Origin: Photobacterium angustum
GTDB taxonomy: Bacteria > Pseudomonadota > Gammaproteobacteria > Enterobacterales > Vibrionaceae
DNA: 64,000 bases
Assembly: GCF_002954615.1 (NCBI RefSeq)
Contig: NZ_MSCJ01000001.1
Location: forward strand, 2,480,001-2,544,000
Direction: 5' to 3'
Within the stretch, counting starts at the first letter, position 1, and every line of letters starts with the position of its first letter. Positions 1-10,573 of this stretch are shown in pieces. The position numbers were made by a program, and so were the translations under genes. A model generated the notes under the pieces. That model made no database searches. It was not told the origin of the DNA and saw only the letters and a program-made list of their open reading frames with translations.

Positions 1-893
<893 letters not shown>

Positions 894-965
894 GCGATCT
901 ATCCTTTCGTTGATAATCTACTAACAATGTCGCGACTAGGTCCAACTTCGTTTTTAGGTATGAAG

Positions 966-1742
966 TTAAGACTCTAACCCGTCCTTGCGCTGTTGAATCC
1001 GACGAAGAGAGCGTTCACGCCTGCTATCTTCACGCGATAAATCCAACAAGGTTTCCTCGATGTAAGCCAAATGTGCGTGCGATGCTTCACGGGCCTTTTC
1101 AGGCTCACCAGAAACAATCGCCTGCACAATATTAGCTCGGTGCTTTCTTACTTTCTCCACCACTTCAGGTCGGCGGTTTAGGAGTTCGAAATTTTGTAAT
1201 ACGTTTTGCTCAAGTAGCGGTGCTAAACTACGAATAATATGCAGTAACACCACATTGTGAGCCGATTCTGTTACCGCAATAAGATATTGCATCACTGCGC
1301 TAGCTTCTAAGGGTAAATCCCCTTGTTGCTGCGCGTCTTGAATACGCTGATGACAATCGCGAATGCGAACAAAATCTTCTTCGTTACCTCGCAATGCCGC
1401 AAAATAAGAGGCTAAGCCTTCTAGTGCATGGCGAGATTCCAATAAATCTAATTGTGTTTCCGGATGAGTCGCTAATAGATCCAATAAAGGTTCAGAAAAG
1501 CTTTGCCATAACTTTTCTTTTACGAATGTCCCGCCACCTTGACGGCGAGTAAGCAAATGCTTTGCTTCTAAACGTTGGATCGCCTCACGAACGGAAGGAC
1601 GAGAAACATCGAATTGTTTTGCCAACTCTCGCTCTGGAGGTAATTGCTGACCTGGGGACAAAATTCCCTCTAAGATCAAGCGCTCCAATTCCTGCTCAAT
1701 AGCATCAGAAAGCTTTGGTTGTTTAATGCGTTTATAAGTCAT
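966..1742 (-). CDS. pdhR: Pyruvate-responsive GntR-family repressor PdhR
   Basis: The 258-residue product is a FadR-type GntR regulator. An N-terminal winged helix-turn-helix (about residues 10-75, with [24 protein letters not shown]) is followed by an all-helical FCD ligand domain. E. coli PdhR (254 residues) represses pdhR-aceEF-lpd and is released by pyruvate. The length, the position immediately upstream of aceE, and two sites matching the PdhR consensus ATTGGTnnnACCAAT in the upstream DNA all support the assignment. Autoregulation is therefore likely. FadR and LldR are related families but do not fit the operators or the neighbour. Confidence 0.95.
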   Translation of the reverse strand: MTYKRIKQPKLSDAIEQELERLILEGILSPGQQLPPERELAKQFDVSRPSVREAIQRLEAKHLLTRRQGGGTFVKEKLWQSFSEPLLDLLATHPETQLDLLESRHALEGLASYFAALRGNEEDFVRIRDCHQRIQDAQQQGDLPLEASAVMQYLIAVTESAHNVVLLHIIRSLAPLLEQNVLQNFELLNRRPEVVEKVRKHRANIVQAIVSGEPEKAREASHAHLAYIEETLLDLSREDSRRERSLRRIQQRKDGLES

Positions 1743-1796
1743 TTTTATCGACGCTTCTTATATTAAATCCGTTTCATAAAGACCGAATCATCGGAT

Positions 1797-1813
1797 AATT
1801 GGTATTACCAATT
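1797..1813 (-). promoter_or_regulatory. PdhR operator upstream of pdhR
   Basis: AATTGGTATTACCAATT is a perfect 17-bp palindrome that contains the PdhR consensus ATTGGTnnnACCAAT. It lies 55 bp upstream of the pdhR start. On the minus strand a TAAAAT element sits immediately upstream and could be the -10, so the operator would cover the transcription start, as in E. coli. Confidence 0.85.
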
Positions 1814-2003
1814 ATTTTACAGGGGCAAAGTGTACAGAAATAAATAAAGATGTCCACACGCAACTTGATTGAAATCATAGAACGAAGTGGGTTTTAACAA
1901 AAATTTAAACTTTTGATACATTACTAAAACACTGAATCTTCAGAGCTAGAAACAGCCAAGCAACGAAAAAGGTGAAAGGAAGAGATAAAAAGCGGAGTGA
2001 TTG

Positions 2004-2037
2004 TGGAAATTGGTCAGACCAATATGACCAATTTCCA
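2004..2037. promoter_or_regulatory. Second PdhR-like operator inside a 13-bp inverted repeat
   Basis: Positions 2009-2023 read ATTGGTCAGACCAAT, another exact match to the PdhR consensus. This site sits inside a larger inverted repeat: TGGAAATTGGTCA at 2004-2016 and its exact complement TGACCAATTTCCA at 2025-2037, so three half-sites (ATTGGTC, GACCAAT, GACCAAT) are packed into 34 bp. It lies between ampD and pdhR, about 200 bp upstream of the proximal operator. It could be an auxiliary operator or the end of the ampD transcript; there is no T-run typical of a terminator. Confidence 0.6.
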
Positions 2038-2072
2038 TTCGTAAATAAAACTTTAGTCTAATAACTGCCCTT

Positions 2073-2618
2073 TTAAAGCTGTTTTTTAAACCGTCGCCAA
2101 TCAAAAGATAAACCGGGATCGGTTTTTCGCCCAGGGGCAATAAATTCATGCCCTGTTACACGATTTCGAGTAATGGCTGGGTAATTAGACATCAAAGATT
2201 GAGTCAATTTTGTCAGCATTTGATATTGCTCAGAAGTATACGGTAGGTGATCTGTGCCTTCCAATTCGATACCAATTGAAAAGTCATTACACTTATCCCG
2301 ATCTTCAAACTTTGATACCCCCGCATGCCAAGCACGCTGATTAAAAGGTACAAACTGCACTATCTCACCATCTCGGCGGATCAAACAGTGAGCAGAAACA
2401 CGAAACTGATGGATAATTTCAAAATACGGATCATCAGCAGGGTTTAATTGCCCAGTAAATAGCTGCTCAATATAAGGCCCACCAAATTTACCCGGTGGTA
2501 AGCTTATATTATGTACCACCAGCAATGACATCTCGTCATGAGGTCGCGCATCACAAAAAGGCGACGGCACATGCCTTGCTGTCTTTAACCAATGATCATC
2601 GTTAATCAATAACGTCAT
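2073..2618 (-). CDS. ampD: 1,6-anhydro-N-acetylmuramyl-L-alanine amidase AmpD
   Basis: AmpD is a cytoplasmic zinc amidase that removes the peptide from anhydromuropeptides during peptidoglycan recycling; loss of it derepresses ampC beta-lactamase where that system exists. The 181-residue protein is a single amidase_2 domain of the expected length with no signal peptide. The zinc ligands expected from the family are present: His36 (VVHNISLPPG), His157 and Asp167 (TGHEFIAPGRKTDPG), plus the conserved IGIELEGTD segment. It is divergent from nadC, as in E. coli. No ampE follows; the next gene downstream is pdhR. Confidence 0.95.
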   Translation of the reverse strand: MTLLINDDHWLKTARHVPSPFCDARPHDEMSLLVVHNISLPPGKFGGPYIEQLFTGQLNPADDPYFEIIHQFRVSAHCLIRRDGEIVQFVPFNQRAWHAGVSKFEDRDKCNDFSIGIELEGTDHLPYTSEQYQMLTKLTQSLMSNYPAITRNRVTGHEFIAPGRKTDPGLSFDWRRFKKQL

Positions 2619-2841
2619 AATCCATCTTCTATTTACGTGTTACTAAAACCAAACAAGCACGTAAAGTATCATTAGCTTATATTGAAAAGCCAATTTCTTC
2701 TCATCGCTTTTGCCTATCGCAGTAATAGATAAAAACAACCAAATATTTCGTTATTAACATTCGATTAACCCGTATTCACTTTATCCCACTCCTTTCTCAC
2801 GGTATGATTTGCACCATCATTCGCAGCACTTTTGCTGCTAA

Positions 2842-3756
<915 letters not shown>

Positions 3757-4075
3757 CACCTCTCTAACATCAGATTTTTGTGACAAAAATATTTAACTGA
3801 TACTTTTATTTACAAAGAAAGAGAAAAATAACCACCCATTTTTCTCTTTCCACTTCACATCTTACTGAATTAAATAAAAATCAAATCTAATTACGAGCGG
3901 TTACTCGCTTTGAGCTTTGCAACTTCTGCAACGCATTATTTATTTTTACCACCCGTGCCGAGCTATCCCTTTTTCGTTATTCACTCTAACAATAAAGCCT
4001 CTATTCTGAACTTAATTCCATTCGCGAATTTATGACGTTAACTCATTTATTATTTTGTTACTTAAGGACAGAGAA
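3757..4075 (+). other. nadC-pilA intergenic region with one hairpin
   Basis: This 319-bp AT-rich stretch has no credible gene. It holds a 13-bp perfect inverted repeat (3817-3829 and 3838-3850). It presumably carries the pilA promoter, but I could not pick out convincing sigma-70 or sigma-54 elements. Confidence 0.6.
3817..3850 (+). terminator. Possible nadC terminator hairpin
   Basis: GAAAGAGAAAAAT at 3817-3829 is exactly complementary to ATTTTTCTCTTTC at 3838-3850, with an 8-nt loop. The stem is AT-rich and no T-run follows, so it is weaker than the other terminators in this window. It lies 61 bp after the nadC stop codon. Confidence 0.4.
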
Positions 4076-4468
4076 ATGAAAAAACAACAGGGTTTTACAC
4101 TTATTGAATTGATGATCGTAGTCGCGATCATTGGCGTATTAAGTGCTTTTGCTATTCCGGCATACCAAAGTTATGTTGCAAAATCAGAAGCCTCAACAGC
4201 TGTTGCCTCTGTAAGAGCTGTACTGACAAACTACGACATGCATGTGCAAGAAAATAATGCAGCACCTACAACATTAGCTCAAATTGGTACATCTGCATCA
4301 GCAGCAGGATCTTTGGGTGCTTTATCTTTAGTTGCAAGTGGAGCCAAATTTACATTTTCGTCAGGATCATTAAGTAATGCAACAGTAACATTTACCAGAA
4401 GTGCTTCTGGATGGGTGTGTTCTACCACAAACATCGCATCTGATTATATGCCTAAAGGCTGTCAATAA
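4076..4468 (+). CDS. pilA: Type IV pilin, major pilus subunit PilA
   Basis: The 130-residue prepilin has a class III leader: MKKQQG, cleaved before Phe by PilD, then the hydrophobic helix [20 protein letters not shown] with the invariant Glu at mature position 5. Two cysteines near the C-terminus (WVC and KGCQ) would form the usual D-region disulfide. The middle and C-terminal parts are rich in Ser, Thr, Ala and Gly, as in other variable pilin heads. I chose ATG 4076 because AAGGA lies about 10 nt upstream and it gives a correct leader; an upstream in-frame TTG at 4055 would add seven residues. pilB begins 5 bp after the stop. Confidence 0.94.
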   Translation: MKKQQGFTLIELMIVVAIIGVLSAFAIPAYQSYVAKSEASTAVASVRAVLTNYDMHVQENNAAPTTLAQIGTSASAAGSLGALSLVASGAKFTFSSGSLSNATVTFTRSASGWVCSTTNIASDYMPKGCQ

Positions 4469-4473
4469 TATCA

Positions 4474-6159
4474 ATGCAAACCAATCTCGCTTCTATCTTG
4501 GCTCAAGCTAATTTAATTAGCCCAGAGCAAGAACAACAAGTAGTCGAGTTTGTAACGGCGGAAGGGATTAACGTCCCGACCGCCTTAACCCGTTTAGGTG
4601 TCCTCAGTGACCTAGATTTAGCCGATAACTTAGCTAACTTATTTGGATTACAAAAAGTCGATGTTCATCACTACGACTATGACGGTTGTTGTCAAAGTGT
4701 CTACCAACGTGAATTAGTGCTACGTCATCGTGCGCTGCCATTAACCCAAGATGCTAATAGTTTATTTTTAGGCGTCAGCGATCCTACTAATATGGATGCG
4801 CAAGACGAGTTTCGTTTTGCGGTAGGAAAAACCGTTGAGTTTCTGGTTTTAGAAAACAAACAGTTAGAATCAGCCATTCGCCGTGTTTATGGTAGCGATA
4901 TTGGTGAAACCAGCCACAGTAAACAAGTCAGTGATGCAGATTTAGGTGAACTGGTTGATATTAGTGATGCTGAACTCGATGACGCTACCGATTTAAGCCA
5001 AGACAGCGCACCCGTTACCCGCTATATCAACCAAGTATTATTAGATGCAGTACGCCGTAAAGCATCTGATATTCATTTTGAGCCTTATGAACATAATTAC
5101 CGTATTCGCTTTCGCTGTGACGGTATATTGCATCAACATTTAACTCCACCCGCCAGTTTATCGCGCCGTTTATCAACCCGTTTAAAGGTCATGTCAAAGC
5201 TCAACATTGCCGAGCGACGTCAACCACAAGATGGACGAATAAAACTAAAGCTCTCTGATAATTTGGCGATTGATTTACGTGTATCAACCCTGCCCACCCT
5301 ATGGGGAGAGAAAGTCGTACTACGGATATTAGATAGCTCCGCTGCTAATCTTAATATTGATATTTTAGGCTATAACGATAAACAAAAATCCGATTATTTA
5401 ACCGCCCTTGAGCGCCCACAAGGAATGATATTAATTACCGGCCCAACAGGTAGTGGTAAAACCGTCTCGTTATATACAGGGCTCAATATTTTAAATACCG
5501 ATGAGCGCAATATTTCTACTGCTGAAGATCCAGTTGAAATTAACCTACCCGGTATTAACCAAGTACAAATTAATCAGCAAGTCGGTTTAAGCTTTGCCGA
5601 TGCCTTGCGTTCATTTTTGCGTCAAGATCCCGACATTGTCATGGTAGGGGAAATTCGTGATTTAGAAACTGCCTCCATTGCAGTAAAGGCTGCTCAAACG
5701 GGACACTTAGTATTATCAACTCTGCATACGAATTCTGCTGCCGAAACCATTACCCGCTTAACCAATATGGGAGTGGAAGATTTTAACCTCGCCTCATCGC
5801 TAAGTTTAATTATCGCCCAACGGCTTGCCCGTCGTTTATGTAAAAGCTGCAAACAACCACACCCGCTTGATCCGATCACCTGCCAGCGATTAAGCCTACC
5901 GCAAAACTCCAGTGTTTATAAAGCTAATAACGCAGGGTGTGATGATTGTAATAAAGGCTACGCCGGACGCGTCGGTATTTATGAAGTCATGGTATTTAGC
6001 CGTGAGATCGCCGAAGCCTTAATGACCAATGCTACCGCACTGCAATTAGAAGATATTGCCGCCCAACAAGGGATGAAACGGCTTAAAGAATCCGGCATTG
6101 AAAAGTTAACCGATGGCATTACTAGCCTTGCCGAATTACAACGGGTATTACAATTATAA
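4474..6159 (+). CDS. pilB: Type IV pilus assembly (extension) ATPase PilB
   Basis: PilB is the cytoplasmic hexameric GspE-family ATPase that powers pilus polymerisation. The 561-residue protein has an N-terminal MshEN-like domain, then the secretion ATPase core with Walker A GPTGSGKT (323-330), Asp-box and Walker B region PDIVMVGEIRD (about 386-396) and the His box TGHLVLSTLHTN. The zinc tetracysteine is present as CKSC (Cys456, Cys459) and CDDC (Cys489, Cys492). It lies between pilA and pilC. The ribosome site is weak, so translation may depend partly on coupling to pilA. Confidence 0.96.
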   Translation: MQTNLASILAQANLISPEQEQQVVEFVTAEGINVPTALTRLGVLSDLDLADNLANLFGLQKVDVHHYDYDGCCQSVYQRELVLRHRALPLTQDANSLFLGVSDPTNMDAQDEFRFAVGKTVEFLVLENKQLESAIRRVYGSDIGETSHSKQVSDADLGELVDISDAELDDATDLSQDSAPVTRYINQVLLDAVRRKASDIHFEPYEHNYRIRFRCDGILHQHLTPPASLSRRLSTRLKVMSKLNIAERRQPQDGRIKLKLSDNLAIDLRVSTLPTLWGEKVVLRILDSSAANLNIDILGYNDKQKSDYLTALERPQGMILITGPTGSGKTVSLYTGLNILNTDERNISTAEDPVEINLPGINQVQINQQVGLSFADALRSFLRQDPDIVMVGEIRDLETASIAVKAAQTGHLVLSTLHTNSAAETITRLTNMGVEDFNLASSLSLIIAQRLARRLCKSCKQPHPLDPITCQRLSLPQNSSVYKANNAGCDDCNKGYAGRVGIYEVMVFSREIAEALMTNATALQLEDIAAQQGMKRLKESGIEKLTDGITSLAELQRVLQL

Positions 6160-6202
6160 CCTTCCTTACTTTGTATTAATTGTTTGATAGAGAGTTCCGC
6201 TT

Positions 6203-7426
6203 ATGAGTACAGCAGCCACTAAAATTCGTTATTACAACTGGCGGGGAACCAACCAAGCAGGGCGTAAAGTCTCTGGCACCACTTTAGGATTTCAAGAACA
6301 AGAAGTGCGCCATCAACTGCTTGAACAGAAAATTGTTGTCAAAAAAATAAAGAAAACCTCACCTTCAACATTAACGAAGCTACGCGATCAAATGAAGGGG
6401 GAAGACGTCACTGCAGTAACCCGTCAGCTTGCCACCATGATCGAATCTGGCGTACCTGTGGTGCAAGCGCTGCAATTAATGGCGAGTAGTTACAACAAAG
6501 CCGAAATGCGTGCTACCTTGCTCCAAATCACCACCCAAGTTGAATCTGGCGCCTCGCTGTCTAGCGCGATGCGCTCAAGCTCGCCTCTGTTTGACAAATT
6601 CTTTTGTGATTTAGTCGCTACCGGTGAACAAACCGGCCACCTCGGGCAAGTCTTTGCCCGTATTGCGGTATACCGTGAAAAAAATGAAGCTATGCGTAAA
6701 AAAGTCATCAAGGCGATGATTTATCCTGCAATGGTCACTCTTACAGCAGTGCTTGTTACCGTAATGATGCTGGTATTTGTTATTCCTCAGTTTGCTCAAG
6801 TCTTTTCAAGCTTTAATGCTGAACTACCATTATTTACACAATTTGTTGTTCATGCTTCAGATTTTCTTATTGCTTATGGCGTCTATCTTGGGGCTGGTGT
6901 TGGAATAGCCGTTTTTCTTTACCGTTATTTTTATAAAAAATCTGATGATTTTCGCTATAAAGCTAATAAATTTGCCTTAACGTTGCCTATCTTTGGTGAT
7001 GTGTTATTAAAAGCCACCACTGCCCGTTTTGCCCGCACCTTAGCTACCACCTTTATGGCAGGTATTCCACTGCTATCAGGGATTCAATCAGCAGGCAGAA
7101 CCTGTGGTAACTTGTATATAGAAAAAGCAATTGAAGAAGTGTACGAAAGTACCGCTGGCGGTATGCCACTGTATTTAGCCCTGCGTCAATCAGGGGTTTT
7201 CCCTGAGCTCATGCTGCAAATGGTAATGATTGGTGAAGAATCAGGCTCGCTCGATGACATGCTAAATAAAATGGCGCAAATCTATGAAGCCGATGTTGAT
7301 AATACCGTTGATAACCTTGGGCAAATTTTAGAGCCTTTCATTATCATTATTTTGGGTGGCTTAATCGGTGGCTTACTGGTTGCTATGTATATGCCAATCT
7401 TCACCTTAATGAGTGTGATGGGTTAA
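6203..7426 (+). CDS. pilC: Type IV pilus inner-membrane platform protein PilC
   Basis: PilC (GspF family) is the polytopic inner-membrane platform on which PilB acts. The 407 residues contain two homologous GspF domains (about 70-195 and 275-395), each ending in hydrophobic segments: MIYPAMVTLTAVLVTVMMLVF and the C-terminal ILEPFIIIILGGLIGGLLVAMY. The start at 6203 is preceded by AGAGAG. It fits between pilB and the prepilin peptidase. By eye the central membrane part (about 6720-6970) uses more T-ending codons than the flanks. Confidence 0.95.
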   Translation: MSTAATKIRYYNWRGTNQAGRKVSGTTLGFQEQEVRHQLLEQKIVVKKIKKTSPSTLTKLRDQMKGEDVTAVTRQLATMIESGVPVVQALQLMASSYNKAEMRATLLQITTQVESGASLSSAMRSSSPLFDKFFCDLVATGEQTGHLGQVFARIAVYREKNEAMRKKVIKAMIYPAMVTLTAVLVTVMMLVFVIPQFAQVFSSFNAELPLFTQFVVHASDFLIAYGVYLGAGVGIAVFLYRYFYKKSDDFRYKANKFALTLPIFGDVLLKATTARFARTLATTFMAGIPLLSGIQSAGRTCGNLYIEKAIEEVYESTAGGMPLYLALRQSGVFPELMLQMVMIGEESGSLDDMLNKMAQIYEADVDNTVDNLGQILEPFIIIILGGLIGGLLVAMYMPIFTLMSVMG

Positions 7427-7543
7427 TACTATTTTAGTAATCACCTTATAAGTTAATCGCATTATTCACTTCCCATAATCATCGGCTAGGATCACCTAGC
7501 TGTTTGCCTTACAATAACCGCCTAATTTTTAAGAGATCCTCAC

Positions 7544-8413
7544 ATGGCAGTACTTTCCTATTACCCTTGGTTATATCCCCTTTTTGCCGTTATTTTTGGT
7601 CTGTTAGTCGGCAGTTTTTTAAATGTGGTGATTTACCGCTTGCCGATCATGATGGAGCGTCAATGGCGTAAAGAGTGCCAAGAGTGTTTTCCTGAAATGG
7701 ATAACCAGCCAGACGATTCGGTCTTTAATTTAAGTGTGCCACGTTCACGCTGCCCACACTGTAATCACGCCATTAGTGCACTGGAAAATATTCCAGTGAT
7801 CAGTTGGCTAGCTCTGGGCGGCAAATGCAAAGAATGCAAAGCGCCAATAAGCAAACGCTACCCAGCGATTGAATTACTAACTGCAGCAATGAGCTTAACG
7901 GTATCGCTGATGTTGCCACCGACATGGTGGGCAATCGTGGTGATCTTTTTCACCTTCGCGTTAATTGCGCTTACCTTTATCGATGTCGATAAAATGCTAT
8001 TGCCCGATCAAATTACCTTACCGCTAATGTGGGCGGGTATTTTACTCTCTGTAATGGGTATTAGCCCTGTATCTCTGACCGATTCGGTGATTGGTGCAAT
8101 GGCAGGTTACTTATCACTGTGGAGCGTATTCTGGGTCTTTAAATTACTGACTAAAAAAGACGGCATGGGCTATGGCGACTTTAAATTACTCGCCGCATTA
8201 GGTGCATGGCTTGGCTGGCAGTTACTACCGTTTGTAGTGTTACTCTCATCTTTAGTCGGCGCGCTGTGCGGTATTGTGTTACTCAAAATGCAAGATGCTG
8301 ATAACCAGACGCCATTCTCATTCGGCCCTTACCTTGCGGTTGCTGGTTGGATTGCATTGTTATGGGGCGAGCCTATTGTGAATTGGTATGTTACTTCGTA
8401 CTTAGGAATGTAG
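7544..8413 (+). CDS. pilD: Prepilin peptidase / N-methyltransferase PilD
   Basis: PilD cleaves class III leaders from prepilins and pseudopilins and methylates the new N-terminal Phe. The 289-residue membrane protein has the N-terminal methyltransferase domain with four zinc-binding cysteines (Cys70, Cys73, Cys95, Cys98) and the aspartyl protease motifs: FIDVDKMLLPD (146-155) and GYGD with Asp212. About eight hydrophobic segments are visible. Vibrionaceae PilD usually serves both type IV pili and type II secretion. coaE starts 3 bp after the stop. Confidence 0.96.
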   Translation: MAVLSYYPWLYPLFAVIFGLLVGSFLNVVIYRLPIMMERQWRKECQECFPEMDNQPDDSVFNLSVPRSRCPHCNHAISALENIPVISWLALGGKCKECKAPISKRYPAIELLTAAMSLTVSLMLPPTWWAIVVIFFTFALIALTFIDVDKMLLPDQITLPLMWAGILLSVMGISPVSLTDSVIGAMAGYLSLWSVFWVFKLLTKKDGMGYGDFKLLAALGAWLGWQLLPFVVLLSSLVGALCGIVLLKMQDADNQTPFSFGPYLAVAGWIALLWGEPIVNWYVTSYLGM

Positions 8414-8416
8414 ATA

Positions 8417-9022
8417 ATGAGTATTGTCATTGGCCTAACAGGCGGAATTGGTAGCGGTAAAACCACGGTTGCTAACTTATTTGCTGATAACTACGGCATT
8501 GATATTATTGATGCAGATATTGTTGCACGTGAAGTCGTCGAGCCGAATACCGTCGGTTTGAACACTATTATCGAAAAACTTGGTGCTGATATTTTACTTA
8601 AAGATGGTACGTTAAATCGGGCAAAACTGCGTGAGGCTATTTTTAGTCAGCCTGAATTAAAGCAATGGTTAAATGAGCTACTTCACCCATTGATCCGTGA
8701 AAAGATGCTCCATGATATTAAATTGAGCAAATCTCCCTATTGTTTATTAGTCGTGCCATTGATGGTTGAAAATAACCTACAAACCCTAACCAACCGTTTA
8801 CTGGTTGTTGATGTCGATGAGCAAACCCAAATCGAACGAACGCAACAACGTGATAATGTCTCGATTGAGCAAATCAAAAATATCTTAGCGAGCCAAGCAA
8901 CGCGCCAACAACGGTTAGATGCCGCAGATGATGTCATTACTAATTTTGGTGATAGTCCAGCATTAACATTACAAATCGCGCAACTTCACAGGCAATATCT
9001 CAAAATGGATCATGATCTGTAG
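8417..9022 (+). CDS. coaE: Dephospho-CoA kinase
   Basis: CoaE phosphorylates the 3'-hydroxyl of dephospho-CoA, the last step of coenzyme A synthesis. The 201-residue P-loop kinase carries Walker A GGIGSGKT (residues 9-16), the DADIVAREVVEP substrate segment and a C-terminal lid/adenine region. The ribosome site (AGGAATG) lies inside the end of pilD, so it is translationally linked to the pilus operon; the pilD-coaE pairing is common in gammaproteobacteria. Confidence 0.96.
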   Translation: MSIVIGLTGGIGSGKTTVANLFADNYGIDIIDADIVAREVVEPNTVGLNTIIEKLGADILLKDGTLNRAKLREAIFSQPELKQWLNELLHPLIREKMLHDIKLSKSPYCLLVVPLMVENNLQTLTNRLLVVDVDEQTQIERTQQRDNVSIEQIKNILASQATRQQRLDAADDVITNFGDSPALTLQIAQLHRQYLKMDHDL

Positions 9023-9086
9023 TAAAATAGCGTCTTAACTATGATAATTCTTATTACGATCTTGGCTCCTCTTTGGTATTCCCTTT

Positions 9087-9833
9087 ATGCAAGCTACGCA
9101 AATGACGCGCTATGAACACCCTTTGACAGAAAAAGTCCGTATTTATTTACGCCTTGATTATCTCTTGCGACAAATGCATCACAGCAGCAACCAAAATGAT
9201 CCTTGGCAATATAAAATCTTCTTCAATGCCCTTTTTGATTTGCTTGAGATCTTAGACCAAGTACAAGTTAAAACCGATCTTGCCAAAGATATAGAGAAAC
9301 AACGTCAGCAACTAATGAATTGGTTAAACATTGATGATGTTGACCAGTATGCTCTGCAACAAATGATCGATTCGATGGAGCAAGCCCATAAAGCGTTAAT
9401 TTCATCCCCTCGCCTAGGACAGAACTTACGAGAAGATCGTTTTCTTTCTAGCATAAAGCAACGTTTTTCTATTCCCGGTGGTAGTTGTTGTTTTGATCTC
9501 CCTTCACTACATCATTGGTTGCATCTTAGCGATGAGCATAAACAACAGGCAATGAAAGGCTGGCTACATGAGCTTTCAGAGCTTGATGAAGCGCTCAGTC
9601 TCTGGTTGAAGTTAACCCGAGAAAGCGCACAATATAAAACCAATCATGCACGTAATGGCTTCTTCCAGTATGACGCTGAAGATGCCTGTTTATTACGGCT
9701 AGAAATTTGCGCTAAAGATGGCGTTTATCCTATGATATCGGGACATCGTAGTCGCTTTGCTATTCGTTTCTCTCCCTTTGTGGAAGGGGATCCTGTTGCA
9801 AGCGATATTGAATTTAAATTAGCCATTTGCTGA
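9087..9833 (+). CDS. zapD: Cell division protein ZapD (FtsZ bundling factor)
   Basis: ZapD (formerly YacF) binds the C-terminal tail of FtsZ and cross-links protofilaments at the Z ring. The 248-residue protein matches the family length (E. coli 247). It shows the typical N-terminus [18 protein letters not shown], the segment [23 protein letters not shown] and the C-terminal beta-rich domain ending in FKLAIC. It precedes yacG as in E. coli. ATG 9102 is an alternative start five codons in; neither has a strong ribosome site. Confidence 0.93.
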   Translation: MQATQMTRYEHPLTEKVRIYLRLDYLLRQMHHSSNQNDPWQYKIFFNALFDLLEILDQVQVKTDLAKDIEKQRQQLMNWLNIDDVDQYALQQMIDSMEQAHKALISSPRLGQNLREDRFLSSIKQRFSIPGGSCCFDLPSLHHWLHLSDEHKQQAMKGWLHELSELDEALSLWLKLTRESAQYKTNHARNGFFQYDAEDACLLRLEICAKDGVYPMISGHRSRFAIRFSPFVEGDPVASDIEFKLAIC

Positions 9834-9840
9834 GGTTTTT

Positions 9841-10056
9841 GTGTCTCAATCAACAACCAATACCAATATTACTGTCGTAAAGTGTCCTACCTGTAAAACT
9901 GAAGTTGTTTGGGGTGAGCAGAGTCCATTTCGTCCTTTTTGCAGTAAGCGCTGCCAATTGATCGATCTTGGCGAATGGGCGGAAGAAGAAAAATCAATTC
10001 CAGGCGCACCTGATCTATCAGATTCTGATGGTTGGTCTGACGATATGGGTTATTAA
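9841..10056 (+). CDS. yacG: DNA gyrase inhibitor YacG, zinc-binding
   Basis: The 71-residue protein has a treble-clef zinc motif, Cys15-X2-Cys18 and Cys34-X3-Cys38, followed by the conserved [11 protein letters not shown] segment. E. coli YacG binds GyrB and inhibits gyrase. The start is GTG at 9841; a TGAGG ribosome site overlapping the zapD stop codon sits 5 nt upstream and decides this start. Confidence 0.93.
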   Translation: MSQSTTNTNITVVKCPTCKTEVVWGEQSPFRPFCSKRCQLIDLGEWAEEEKSIPGAPDLSDSDGWSDDMGY

Positions 10057-10060
10057 TAAC

Positions 10061-10465
10061 ATGGATAAGAAGCAAGTTTGGATTGCGGCAGGCATTATTT
10101 TAGATTCAGAGAAAAAGCATATTTTCATTACCCGCCGTGCAAATAAAGCACATCAAGGTGGCTTATGGGAGTTTGCTGGCGGAAAAGTAGAAACAGGTGA
10201 AACAGCAAAGCAAGCAGTGATCCGTGAGCTACAAGAAGAAGTCGGTATTCATGCCACTGACGTTGAACCTTTTATTGCCCTTGCTCATGATTATTCAGAT
10301 AAATCACTAAAATTTGATTTCTTTCTGATCCATCAATTTGATGGCAAAGCCTTTGGTAAAGAAGGCCAACCAGGTGAGTGGGTCGCTATCAATGCATTAG
10401 CTAATTACCCTTTCCCTGATGCTAATAAACCTGTGCTAGATAAAATACAGCAATGTTTTGCCTAA
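10061..10465 (+). CDS. mutT: 8-oxo-dGTP diphosphatase MutT
   Basis: MutT hydrolyses 8-oxo-dGTP to the monophosphate and prevents A:T to C:G transversions. The 134-residue protein (E. coli 129) has a complete Nudix box at residues 41-63, GX5EX7REUXEEXGU, including RELQEEVGI. ATG 10061 is 4 bp after the yacG stop; the open frame extends further upstream but overlaps yacG. A bidirectional terminator follows before convergent secA. Confidence 0.93.
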   Translation: MDKKQVWIAAGIILDSEKKHIFITRRANKAHQGGLWEFAGGKVETGETAKQAVIRELQEEVGIHATDVEPFIALAHDYSDKSLKFDFFLIHQFDGKAFGKEGQPGEWVAINALANYPFPDANKPVLDKIQQCFA

Positions 10466-10522
10466 TGAATTAGCTTAAAGATCGACTAGAGTCTGAATCT
10501 TTGACCTTGATTTTAAGCCAAT

Positions 10523-10550
10523 AAAAAAGTCGCCCGAGAGCGACTTTTTT
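10523..10550. terminator. Bidirectional terminator between mutT and secA
   Basis: AAAAAAGTCGC (10523-10533) and GCGACTTTTTT (10540-10550) form an 11-bp stem with a 6-nt loop, with T-runs on both strands. It serves convergent mutT and secA. Confidence 0.9.
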
Positions 10551-10573
10551 TAATATCTACAATATGATCAATC

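Noticed and set aside
3900..4075. Sigma-54 promoter for pilA
   Set aside because: No TGGCAC-N5-TTGC pattern with acceptable spacing was found in the upstream region.
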